Source: an uncultured Pseudomonadota bacterium
GTDB taxonomy: Bacteria; Pseudomonadota; Gammaproteobacteria; Methylococcales; Methylomonadaceae
Reading direction: 5' to 3'
NCBI GenBank assembly: GCA_903904275.1
Contig: CAIVBX010000256.1
Span: 1-7,940 of the forward strand
DNA: 7,940 nt
Shown here: piece after piece, positions 1 through 7,000 of the stretch
How positions within the stretch are numbered: the first letter of the stretch is position 1
Layout of the letters: each line of letters opens with the position of its first letter
The notes under the pieces: model-generated
Told to the model about the DNA's origin: nothing
The model's database searches: none
Seen by the model: only the letters and a program-made list of their open reading frames with translations
Program-made: the position numbers and the translations under genes

Positions 1-452
1 GCATTCATAAAATAGGTGTTATACATTCCAAGAGAATGCGCTTTTGCGGTCATACGAATCGCAAAATTATCTTCGGTGACAGCTAATTGTTCGGCTAAAA
101 CGACGGTTGCATCATTCGCTGATCGTGTAATCACTGCCAAAATAGCTTCTTCAACCGTTATATTTTGACCATGATGCAAACCTAAACGGCTTTGTGGTTG
201 ATGAGCAGCGTGAGCCGAAGCAAACATTCGGTCATTCAAATGAATTTCACCATCATTTAATGCCTCAAATGTTAAATAAAGCGTCATCATTTTGGTTAAT
301 GATGCGGGAAACCATGATTGTGTCGCATCCATCTCATGCAACACATTGCCATTTTCGGCATCAATTAAAATTTCAGCATGACGCGCATTGGCTATTTGCG
401 ATGCCAGCAATAAAGAAACAACATTCAAAGCAAAGAAAAGTTTTTTTTTCAC
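1..452 (-). CDS. D-alanyl-D-alanine carboxypeptidase (S11 penicillin-binding protein), N-terminal part, cut by the window edge
   Basis: This is a periplasmic DD-carboxypeptidase that would trim the terminal D-alanine from peptidoglycan stem peptides. About 150 residues are visible. A basic, hydrophobic signal peptide (KKKLFFALNVVSLLLA) ends in an Ala-Asn-Ala site near residue 23. The catalytic SxxK tetrad is SLTK (Ser51, Lys54), inside PASLTKMMT. The second motif SxN is SAN (111-113), inside TRSANDA. The third motif (KTG) would lie beyond the edge. The start is GTG at 452-450: there is no upstream in-frame ATG, and the signal peptide begins right there. No convincing Shine-Dalgarno precedes it. 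The GH17 stop lies 7 bases upstream, so translational coupling is likely. The family (DacA/PBP5 type) is secure from the two motifs; which paralogue it is (dacA, dacC or dacD), and whether a C-terminal PBP5 or SPOR domain follows, cannot be told here. Confidence 0.93.
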   Translation of the reverse strand, partial: MKKKLFFALNVVSLLLASQIANARHAEILIDAENGNVLHEMDATQSWFPASLTKMMTLYLTFEALNDGEIHLNDRMFASAHAAHQPQSRLGLHHGQNITVEEAILAVITRSANDATVVLAEQLAVTEDNFAIRMTAKAHSLGMYNTYFMN

Positions 453-459
453 AGGTATT

Positions 460-1437
460 TTAATAGTTAAGTTTGAGTGGAATGTGGCATTTATAAGGTG
501 GCGAGCCATCACATAAACCCCAAAATTGTCCGAAATCCCCTTCTTTATCGGGTTTCCAATTTTCTGAAAATGCTTCAAATGCTACCGCAGAAACTTTCTT
601 TTCTGCTAATTTTTTAAACGTGTTTTCAATAACAAGTTGTTGATTTTTGCGACTTGCAATGCCGCATTCTTTTTTTGTTTTGAGGTTAATTTGTCCTTTG
701 CCTTCGGGCGCATAAACCCAACCAAATTCCGTGATAATCACTTCTTTTGTAGGATGTGTTTTTTTGACTTCTTGCCAACGATTTAAATGAAAATCTGCCG
801 CTTCATTCGCATTTACACACGGAAATAAATCAGCATGACGATTTTCCCACCATGGAAAAATGTTAATCCCAATCCAATCAACTTGTGCGCTAAATTGGTT
901 TTGATGACAAGGTTGTGAGCGATTACACCATTCCCACCAAGTATCAATCACGCCAATCGGTTGTGACACTTTTGCTTCGCGCAAGGCATTTAAACACCGT
1001 TCCGTTTCACTATCGAAAGCAAAATTATTTCGTGTCCGCACTTCAGAACCACAACTTAAACGAATAATCGTTTCAGGATATTCACGCGCCAACGCAATGC
1101 CGTGAGCAATCGAATCGGTATTGACGAGTTTGTCTTTATCAATCCATAAAATCGCAATCACTTTAATGCCACGTTTTTTTGCGGCGGGAAAAATCGCTTC
1201 TAAACCATTTAAAACACCGTAACTCATGATGCAACGAAACGACGTTTGTTTAATTAATGTATCGAGTAATGTTTCAATAATTTCAGGACTTGGATGCTGA
1301 CCATAATTTGGTGTCAATTGATTAACATAAGGACTAAACGCGACACATTGCAAAGGTTTAGTTTCTTTGGCTTGTAATGTGAAACTAAACATTAAAAAAC
1401 TTACCAATAAAAAATAGCGAAACACATTTACGTCCAA
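460..1437 (-). CDS. Secreted glycoside hydrolase family 17-like protein (putative beta-1,3-glucanase or glucosyltransferase)
   Basis: A 325-residue exported protein with a signal peptide (hydrophobic stretch about 7-22, ending LQA-K) and a GH17-like TIM barrel. Seen motifs: acid/base Glu132 in CGSEVRTR, nucleophile Glu237 in VIITEFGW, FEAFSENWK at 287-295 (the bacterial GH17 'F-A-F-E-W-K' signature), and QFWGLCDG near the end. Family members cleave or rearrange beta-1,3-glucans; the substrate here is not predictable. Oddities: the residue before the acid/base Glu is Ser, where clan GH-A enzymes have Asn, and the protein carries ten cysteines (31, 69, 129, 148, 171, 177, 207, 258, 309, 317). 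The start is uncertain: TTG at 1437 gives the full signal peptide; GTG at 1425-1423 (residue 5) is equally plausible; the next ATG is too far in. It lies 53 bases after the methyltransferase stop and 7 bases before the carboxypeptidase start, so probably sits in one operon with them. Confidence 0.85.
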   Translation of the reverse strand: MDVNVFRYFLLVSFLMFSFTLQAKETKPLQCVAFSPYVNQLTPNYGQHPSPEIIETLLDTLIKQTSFRCIMSYGVLNGLEAIFPAAKKRGIKVIAILWIDKDKLVNTDSIAHGIALAREYPETIIRLSCGSEVRTRNNFAFDSETERCLNALREAKVSQPIGVIDTWWEWCNRSQPCHQNQFSAQVDWIGINIFPWWENRHADLFPCVNANEAADFHLNRWQEVKKTHPTKEVIITEFGWVYAPEGKGQINLKTKKECGIASRKNQQLVIENTFKKLAEKKVSAVAFEAFSENWKPDKEGDFGQFWGLCDGSPPYKCHIPLKLNY

Positions 1438-1490
1438 ATGATTACCACGAATTTCGGTTATTTTAACTTAAAATCGTTTGTAAAGGGCTG

Positions 1491-2213
1491 TCAGGTTTTT
1501 AGTACATTCTCATGTTTCACTTTTGCAGCCATTGGATTTGCAACTGCTAAACGTGGAAGAAACGACATGGATTTATTCATTAAAATAGGATTAAATCGCC
1601 GCTTAATCGCTTTGACCGCATACGTTGATGAAAGCAATGAAAAATGATTCAGTGCATCTGCGCCATTTTTTGTTTTGGTTGAATCTAAATAAAATTCTGT
1701 TTTATTTAAGACTTCAAAATTAAGAATTTTTAACCAGTCAAACAATCTCGACCGCGAAATAAAATGTCCACGCCACGAATTTGCCAATTTTTTATCCAAT
1801 AAAAATTGATACCAAATCCAAAAATTCCAAGGATTAAAATTCATCACAATCAACGTACCTTCTGGCTTTAAAACACGTTCTAATTCTCGAAAAGTTTGAA
1901 AGCGTGACGCATCAAATTCCAATAAATGCGGCACAATAATCATGTCAATTGAATCACTTTGAATGGGTAACGCATAGGATTTGGCTTGAATTTTACGCGC
2001 CTCATGACACGCCAAATTTTTGGCATCAATGACCGAAAAATGTTGATAAAGAGAACAATCAATAAATTCATTTTCCCAGCCCAATCCGCCAACCTGCAAA
2101 ATAGTTTGCTGACAACCAACCGTAATTGAACGCTGTAAATAAGCGACTTCACGCTCTTTTAATAATTTTCCGCGTGGCGTTTGATAATAAGCAAATAAAA
2201 AATCGCGTTTCAT
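1491..2213 (-). CDS. YafS-like class I SAM-dependent methyltransferase (Methyltransf_11 type)
   Basis: A cytoplasmic protein of 240 residues with a Rossmann-type methyltransferase layout. From the ATG: degenerate motif I (LQVGGLGWE, about 39-47), the acidic strand-2 end FSVIDA (about 59-64), ALPIQSDSIDMIIVPHLLE (about 81-99) matching the usual LPF-D-SFD motif, then ERVLKPEGTLIVMNFNPWNFW (about 112-132). The GFNP-like NFNPWNF segment, FDWLKILNFEVL (about 158-169) and the N-terminal TPRGKLL resemble E. coli YafS as I recall it. Its substrate is unknown. The first Gly-rich loop reads GGLG instead of GCGxG. The ATG at 2213-2211 is preferred over a GTG three codons upstream because GAGTGG (minus strand of 2219-2224) sits 5 bases before it. 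It is divergent from mltD and heads the leftward gene run. Confidence 0.88.
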   Translation of the reverse strand: MKRDFLFAYYQTPRGKLLKEREVAYLQRSITVGCQQTILQVGGLGWENEFIDCSLYQHFSVIDAKNLACHEARKIQAKSYALPIQSDSIDMIIVPHLLEFDASRFQTFRELERVLKPEGTLIVMNFNPWNFWIWYQFLLDKKLANSWRGHFISRSRLFDWLKILNFEVLNKTEFYLDSTKTKNGADALNHFSLLSSTYAVKAIKRRFNPILMNKSMSFLPRLAVANPMAAKVKHENVLKT

Positions 2214-2241
2214 AATGACCACTCAATTTAAGGTTGTTTTA

Positions 2242-2270
2242 ATGATTTGAGGCTAAAAAGTTACTATAAT
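2242..2270 (+). promoter_or_regulatory. Predicted sigma70-type promoter for mltD
   Basis: A perfect TATAAT -10 box lies at 2265-2270. Seventeen bases upstream is a weak -35, ATGATT (2242-2247), three of six matches. The start would fall near 2277, leaving a leader of about 22 bases before mltD. A ribosome binding site, AAAGG (2290-2294), is 4 bases from the ATG at 2299 and 7 bases from the second ATG at 2302. Confidence 0.55.
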
Positions 2271-2291
2271 CAAAACACTTCGTAACTACAA
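2263..2291 (-). promoter_or_regulatory. Predicted sigma70-type promoter for the leftward methyltransferase operon
   Basis: On the minus strand a TTGTAG -35 box (complement of 2286-2291) is followed by a 17-base spacer and TATAGT (complement of 2263-2268), five of six matches to the -10 consensus. Transcription would start near 2256, about 40 bases before the methyltransferase ATG. Its -10 overlaps the -10 of the mltD promoter on the other strand. No other obvious promoter for the three leftward genes was seen, apart from a very weak candidate in the 1438-1490 gap. Confidence 0.5.
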
Positions 2292-2298
2292 AGGTCAA

Positions 2299-3702
2299 AT
2301 GATGCCAGTAAAATTAAACAGACACGTTAATTTCTTAGTGATGTTAATGACACTCACAGCAGCGGGTTGTTCACAAAATGCAAAGGATGCACTTACCGTC
2401 AATGAACTCGCTCCCGAACCCAATAACGCTTATGTTGATCGTTACTTCCAAAATTACCAACCTGTCAATAAAGCAGAAATTAACAAAACTGCTGAATCAC
2501 ATAAAGACACTGTTTGGGCACGATTACTTTCTTTATATTCATTGCCCAAAATCGAAAATGAACGTATCGACCGTGAAATTGAATGGTATTTAAATCACCC
2601 TCAAGCATTAAGCACTATTCAAAAACGCGCCGAACCTTATTTACATCTCATTCTTGATGAAGTTGAAGCTAAAAACATTCCTGGTGAATTAGCCTTATTG
2701 CCTGTTGTTGAAAGTGCATTTGTCCCAGATGCAAATTCAAGAGTGGATGCGTCGGGGTTATGGCAGTTTATGCCAGCAACAGGTCGAATGTTCGGCTTAC
2801 AACAAAATTCTTGGTATGACGGTCGCCGTGATATTTACGCATCAACAAAAGCGGCAACAACGTATTTAAAACAACTTAGCGAAACTTTTGATGGTGATTG
2901 GTTATTAGCATTAGCTTCCTATAATTGGGGCAAAGGTAACGTTAAAAAATCGATTGAACACAATGAAGGGCGTAATTTACCGACAGATTATTGGTCGCTG
3001 AGAATGCCAAACGAAACCGCTAATTATGTGCCGCGTTTATTGGCGATTGCGAAAATTTTTGCGAATGCTGATGAATATAACGTTAATTTACATCACATCC
3101 CAAACAAACCGTATTTTGAAGTTGTGCATTTAGATTCACAGTTGAATTTAAATAAGGCCGCTGAAATGGCAAATATGTCACTTCATGATTTTATGAAACT
3201 TAATCCTGGTTTTAATAAATCAAAAATGGCACCTGAAGGAGCAGGTCCAAGACGTTTATTGATTCCTGTTGCACAAGCTGAATCATTTAAAGAAAACTTG
3301 GCACAATTGCCATTTGAAGATTGGGTTTCTGATGGTTTCAATGCTGATGAAGATACTATGATTCATTTCGATGCAAAACCTGTTTATAAATCAAAAGCGG
3401 CGCCGATTAAAATTATTGCAAAAGTTAGCAAACCACAAAGTGTTAAAGCGTTGCTGACAGCTAAAAAATTGGACAAAAATGATAAAAAATCGGTTAGTGT
3501 GGCATCAAATACAAAAGGTAAATCTGTAAAAATACCAACTAATCACATTGTCGCAATGGCGCAAAAAGTTTCTGCAAATAACAAAGTAGTCGCCGAAAAA
3601 AATAAATCAATCGCAAAAATACAAAAAACGGCAACAAAATCCGTAACTGTTGCTGTTGTAACGAAAAATATTTCGCAAAACAAAAAATCTAAACGCGGTT
3701 AA
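2299..3702 (+). CDS. mltD: Membrane-bound lytic murein transglycosylase D (lipoprotein)
   Basis: Cleaves the MurNAc-GlcNAc bond of peptidoglycan, forming 1,6-anhydromuropeptides, at the outer membrane. 467 residues. The lipoprotein signal ends in TAAGC, so Cys24 is the lipidation site; Ser at +2 fits outer-membrane sorting. The SLT domain spans about 125-225: catalytic Glu138 in LPVVESAF, then GLWQFMPATGRMFGL (153-167), YDGRRD (173-178) and ALASYNWGKGNV (204-215). A MltD-type region follows (about 272-340) with AAEMANMSLHDFMKLNPGF and RRLLIPV. Odd feature: from about 345 onward the protein is a Lys/Ser/Val-rich low-complexity tail with no recognisable LysM repeat, although MltD proteins normally end in one or more. 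The first ATG (2299) is listed; the ATG at 2302 has better spacing from AAAGG. It is divergent from the YafS-like gene, partly preserving the known mltD-gloB-yafS neighbourhood. Confidence 0.95.
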   Translation: MMPVKLNRHVNFLVMLMTLTAAGCSQNAKDALTVNELAPEPNNAYVDRYFQNYQPVNKAEINKTAESHKDTVWARLLSLYSLPKIENERIDREIEWYLNHPQALSTIQKRAEPYLHLILDEVEAKNIPGELALLPVVESAFVPDANSRVDASGLWQFMPATGRMFGLQQNSWYDGRRDIYASTKAATTYLKQLSETFDGDWLLALASYNWGKGNVKKSIEHNEGRNLPTDYWSLRMPNETANYVPRLLAIAKIFANADEYNVNLHHIPNKPYFEVVHLDSQLNLNKAAEMANMSLHDFMKLNPGFNKSKMAPEGAGPRRLLIPVAQAESFKENLAQLPFEDWVSDGFNADEDTMIHFDAKPVYKSKAAPIKIIAKVSKPQSVKALLTAKKLDKNDKKSVSVASNTKGKSVKIPTNHIVAMAQKVSANNKVVAEKNKSIAKIQKTATKSVTVAVVTKNISQNKKSKRG

Positions 3703-3719
3703 TTTACATCGCCGAACAA

Positions 3720-3735
3720 AATGAAAATTTTCATT
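3720..3735. repeat. 16-base perfect palindrome after mltD; possible weak terminator
   Basis: AATGAAAATTTTCATT is its own reverse complement and starts 18 bases after the mltD stop. As RNA it could form a six-pair AT-rich stem with an AATT loop. A five-T run (3743-3747) follows, but GCCCCGC separates it from the stem. It is therefore not a classic intrinsic terminator, though it is the best candidate directly after mltD. Confidence 0.4.
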
Positions 3736-3756
3736 GCCCCGCTTTTTAGTTCAGCC

Positions 3757-3824
3757 GTTATTCGCTCATTTTCGATTCTCCAAAAAATAACCGTAATTTT
3801 ACGATTTTTGAAATGAGCGGTTAC
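3757..3824. repeat. Nested imperfect inverted repeat
   Basis: CGCTCATTTTC (3763-3773) pairs with GAAATGAGCG (3810-3819) with one bulged T, and the match extends imperfectly outward. Inside the loop, CGTAATTTTACG (3792-3803) is a palindrome followed by a short T run (3805-3809). TAACCG (3788-3793) can instead pair with CGGTTA (3818-3823), and GCGGTT (3817-3822) can also pair with AACCGC (3855-3860), so alternative folds compete. It may be a terminator region, a processed RNA structure, or a small palindromic element. Confidence 0.5.
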
Positions 3825-3873
3825 ACGAAATTATTTACCCCCTCGAGTTGATTCAACCGCCTATTTGTTCCCT

Positions 3874-3899
3874 GTGATGGTTAATATAACTGGTATCAC
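3874..3899. promoter_or_regulatory. Operator-like dyad just upstream of the kinase promoter
   Basis: Outer arms GTGAT (3874-3878) and ATCAC (3895-3899) flank an inner dyad, GTTA-ATA-TAAC (3880-3890). The inner dyad is off-centre by about three bases, so overall symmetry is imperfect. The element ends four bases before the -35 box, a usual position for an activator site. The outer half-sites recall CRP-like TGTGA/TCACA, but their spacing is too wide for a standard CRP/FNR site. The binding protein is unknown. Confidence 0.35.
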
Positions 3900-3903
3900 T
3901 TGG

Positions 3904-3932
3904 TTGTCAGGTATGAAGTGGATTGATATAAC
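3904..3932 (+). promoter_or_regulatory. Predicted sigma70-type promoter for the hybrid histidine kinase
   Basis: TTGTCA (3904-3909, five of six matches) is separated by 17 bases from TATAAC (3927-3932, five of six). The start would be near 3939, giving a leader of roughly 90 bases to the GTG at 4028, or 110 to the ATG at 4049. This is the best promoter match in the intergenic region. Confidence 0.6.
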
Positions 3933-4027
3933 ATCAACGTGAGCAACGTTAATGTTCATGAACTTATGTCATATTTATCACGCCTTCAATATTTATCGCA
4001 GTTCAGCGTTGATGTCTGTTTTAGGGG

Positions 4028-7000
4028 GTGAAGTCAGTAACCATTACGATGCCGAAACAGGGTAAATTCACTTTGAAAACTACATTTAAAATTACCACTT
4101 TCTTTATTGGCGCAACTTTATTGGTTTCGTTAGTATCGACAGCATTATTCTGGGGATTGGGACAAGTAGAGAAATCTGCCGAAGTCAGAAAACATACCAA
4201 TATCGTCATCAATTACGCCAATCAATTATTATCTGCATTGAAGGACGCTGAAACAGGACAACGTGGTTACACGTTAACTGGAGTAGAGACATTTTTGGAA
4301 CCGTATTTAGCAGTACGCGATAGTATCGGAGGCGATTTAGAACAATTACGTCAACTTACTTCGGGTAGTTCCTCACATCAATATGTAGAAACAGTCGCTC
4401 CTCTGATTGATGCTAAATTGGCAGAAATGGCGCAGGTTATTGAATTACGCCGTCATCGCGACGCAACAGCGGCTCTTGCGCTCGTCAGCAGTGGTCAGGG
4501 CAAACAATTGATGGATAAAATTCGCGCCGAAGTAAATGTTTTTACCCAGACAGAAGAAGTTGAATTGGCAAAGCATGAAGCGACATATCAATCAAATATG
4601 CGCCGATTATTTATCACTATTCTGGTCGTTTGTCTTTTGGTGCTATTACTAGCATTTTCATTTGCCTATTTGATTTACAGACAAACACAACAGCGATTAC
4701 AAAATTTAATTCATCTTGAAACACAGCATTTGCTCAAAATTCAAGAGGAAATGAATGCAAAATTGCAACAAACTAATGACACGTTACAGGTGAGCGAAGA
4801 AAGGCTTGCTGTGACACTATCTTCTATTGGTGATGCGGTAATTACCACCAATGCCGAGGCGCGTATCACCCTATTAAATCCATTTGCAGAACAAATCACA
4901 GGTTGGACGCAAGAAGAAGCTAATGGACGACCTGTTGATGAAGTTTTTCATATCATCAACAAGGACACACGCGCACTTGCGCCGATTCCTATATTTGAAA
5001 CCTTGACGTGTGGCACGATACAAGGCTTGGCAAACCATACGGTGCTGATTGCTCGTGATGGAAGCGAGTACGATATTGCCGATAGTTGTGCGCCGATTCG
5101 TGACCGCAATGCTCAGGTGATTGGTGCGATATTAGTATTCCGTGATGTCACAAAAGAATATTTAGTTCAACAAACTGTGCGCGATAGTGCTGCACAGATA
5201 CAAACCATACTGAATACCGTAATGGATGGCATCATTACCATTCAAGCGACAGACGGTATTATTAAAACCGCGAATCCCGCTACCGAGAAAATATTTAGCT
5301 GTACGACTACTGAACTTCTTGGACAAAATGTCAGTACATTGATATTCGAGCCAGAACAGAATCTGCGGAATGCCAAAAATTTTCTTGACGATTGCATTAT
5401 CAACGATGAGATGCACGCTAACGGACGCGAAGTCGTGGGTCAGCGGATGGATGGCAGTATTTTTCCGATGGAAATTGCCTTGAATGAAATGTGGTTAAAT
5501 GGGCAACGTTATTTCACGGGTATTTTGCGTGATATTACCGCTCGTAAATTGGCTGAAAAGGGAATCCTTGAGACAGATGCGTTGCAAAATGCGATTTTTA
5601 ACAGTGCAACATTTTCAAGTATTGCCACCGATGCGAAAGGCGTAATTCAAATTTTTAATGTCGGCGCAGAACGTATGCTCGGCTACGCCGCCGATGAGGT
5701 CATCAATAAAATGACACCAGCAGAACTCTCTGATTCGCAAGAAATGATTGCCCGTGCTCAAACGTTAAGTAACGAATTTGGAACGCTCATTACAGCGGGT
5801 TTTGAAGCCTTGGTATTCAAAGCAGCACGCGGTATCGAAGATATTTATGAATTGACTTATCTTCGTAAAGACGGCAGTTTTGTACCTGCTGTCGTTTCAG
5901 TTACTGCTTTACGCGATATCGCTGACATGATTATCGGTTATTTGCTAATTAGTACCGATAACACCACCCGTAAAGCGATTGAAGTGAAACAACAAATACT
6001 TGAACAGCGTTTGCGTGATCATCAGTTTTACACACGTTCACTATTTGAAGCCAATATTGACGCTCTGATTACCACCGATCCATCTGGTGTTATCACCGAT
6101 GTCAATAAACAGATGGAAATCTTGACCAGTTGCACGCGCGACGAGCTAATCGGTTCACCGTTTAAGAATTATTTCACTGACCTAGAGGCAGCAGAAACAG
6201 GTATTAAATTGGTATTGACTCACAAAAATCTCACGAACTACGAACTCACTGCGCGTGCCATCGACGGCAAAGAAACCATCGTCTCTTGTAATGCCACCAC
6301 TTTTTACGATCGAAATAGACAGTTACAAGGCGTTTTCGCCGCTGCACGAGATATTACGGAACGTAAAAAACTGGATCAGTTATTGCAAGATAAGAATGTA
6401 GAATTGGAAGCGGCGACGGTAATTGCGGAGAAAGCGAATCTTGCTAAATCGGATTTTTTGTCGAATATGAGTCATGAACTACGAGATCCGCTTACCGCTA
6501 TTCTTGGTTTCGCACAGTTACTAGAATCTGCTTTGCCACCGCCATCACCTGAGCAAACCGAAAGAATTGCTGAAATTCTTCGAGCGGGTTGGCATTTGTT
6601 GGCGCTTATCAATGACATTTTGGATTTGACAAAGATTGAATCTAAAAATGTGTCAATTTCTGAGGAAAGCGTGTTACTCAGCGAAGTAATGGCGGAATGT
6701 CAGAGTATGATGGAGTTGCAAGCACAACAACAAAATATCACACTGACTTTTCCTGTGTTTTCTAGCGACTGCTTTATTCGTGCGGATCGTACCCGATTAA
6801 AACAAGTCATCATCAACTTAATTTCTAATGCAATTAAATACAATCGACTAGATGGCTCGGTAATCGTAAATTGCATAGTGGACAGCGTGACAGAATTTAC
6901 TCGCATTAGTATAACAGATACGGGAATTGGCTTATCACCAGAAAACATAGCGCAATTATTTCAGCGGTTTAATCGTCTTGGACAAGAATTTAGTGGTGTG

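Larger units (their letters stand above)
3703..4027. other. Structured 325-base intergenic region between mltD and the hybrid kinase
   Basis: No coding sequence is apparent on either strand. From left to right it holds an AT palindrome (3720-3735), a larger nested inverted repeat (3757-3824), the small dyad GTTGA-T-TCAAC (3847-3857), an operator-like dyad (3874-3899), and a promoter (3904-3932). A 9-base inverted repeat pairs ACATCAACG (3931-3939) with CGTTGATGT (4007-4015) within the predicted kinase leader. The last in-frame stop before the kinase is TAG at 4022-4024. Confidence 0.6.

Noticed and set aside
194..463. Plus-strand open frame of 89 codons
   Set aside because: It lies antisense over the carboxypeptidase, whose SxxK and SxN motifs are intact; the plus-strand product is His/Gln-rich with no family features.
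1461..1473. Palindrome TTTTAA-C-TTAAAA between the methyltransferase and GH17 genes
   Set aside because: All A/T arms in AT-rich DNA, with no T-run terminator layout; a weak TTTACA/AATAAC promoter across it is not convincing enough to list.
1438..1647. Plus-strand open frame of 69 codons starting at an ATG
   Set aside because: It runs antisense into the 3' end of the methyltransferase gene and has no motif or ribosome binding site; a shadow frame.
4021..4212. Minus-strand open frame over the kinase start
   Set aside because: It is the complement of the kinase N-terminus and TM1 and has no independent support.
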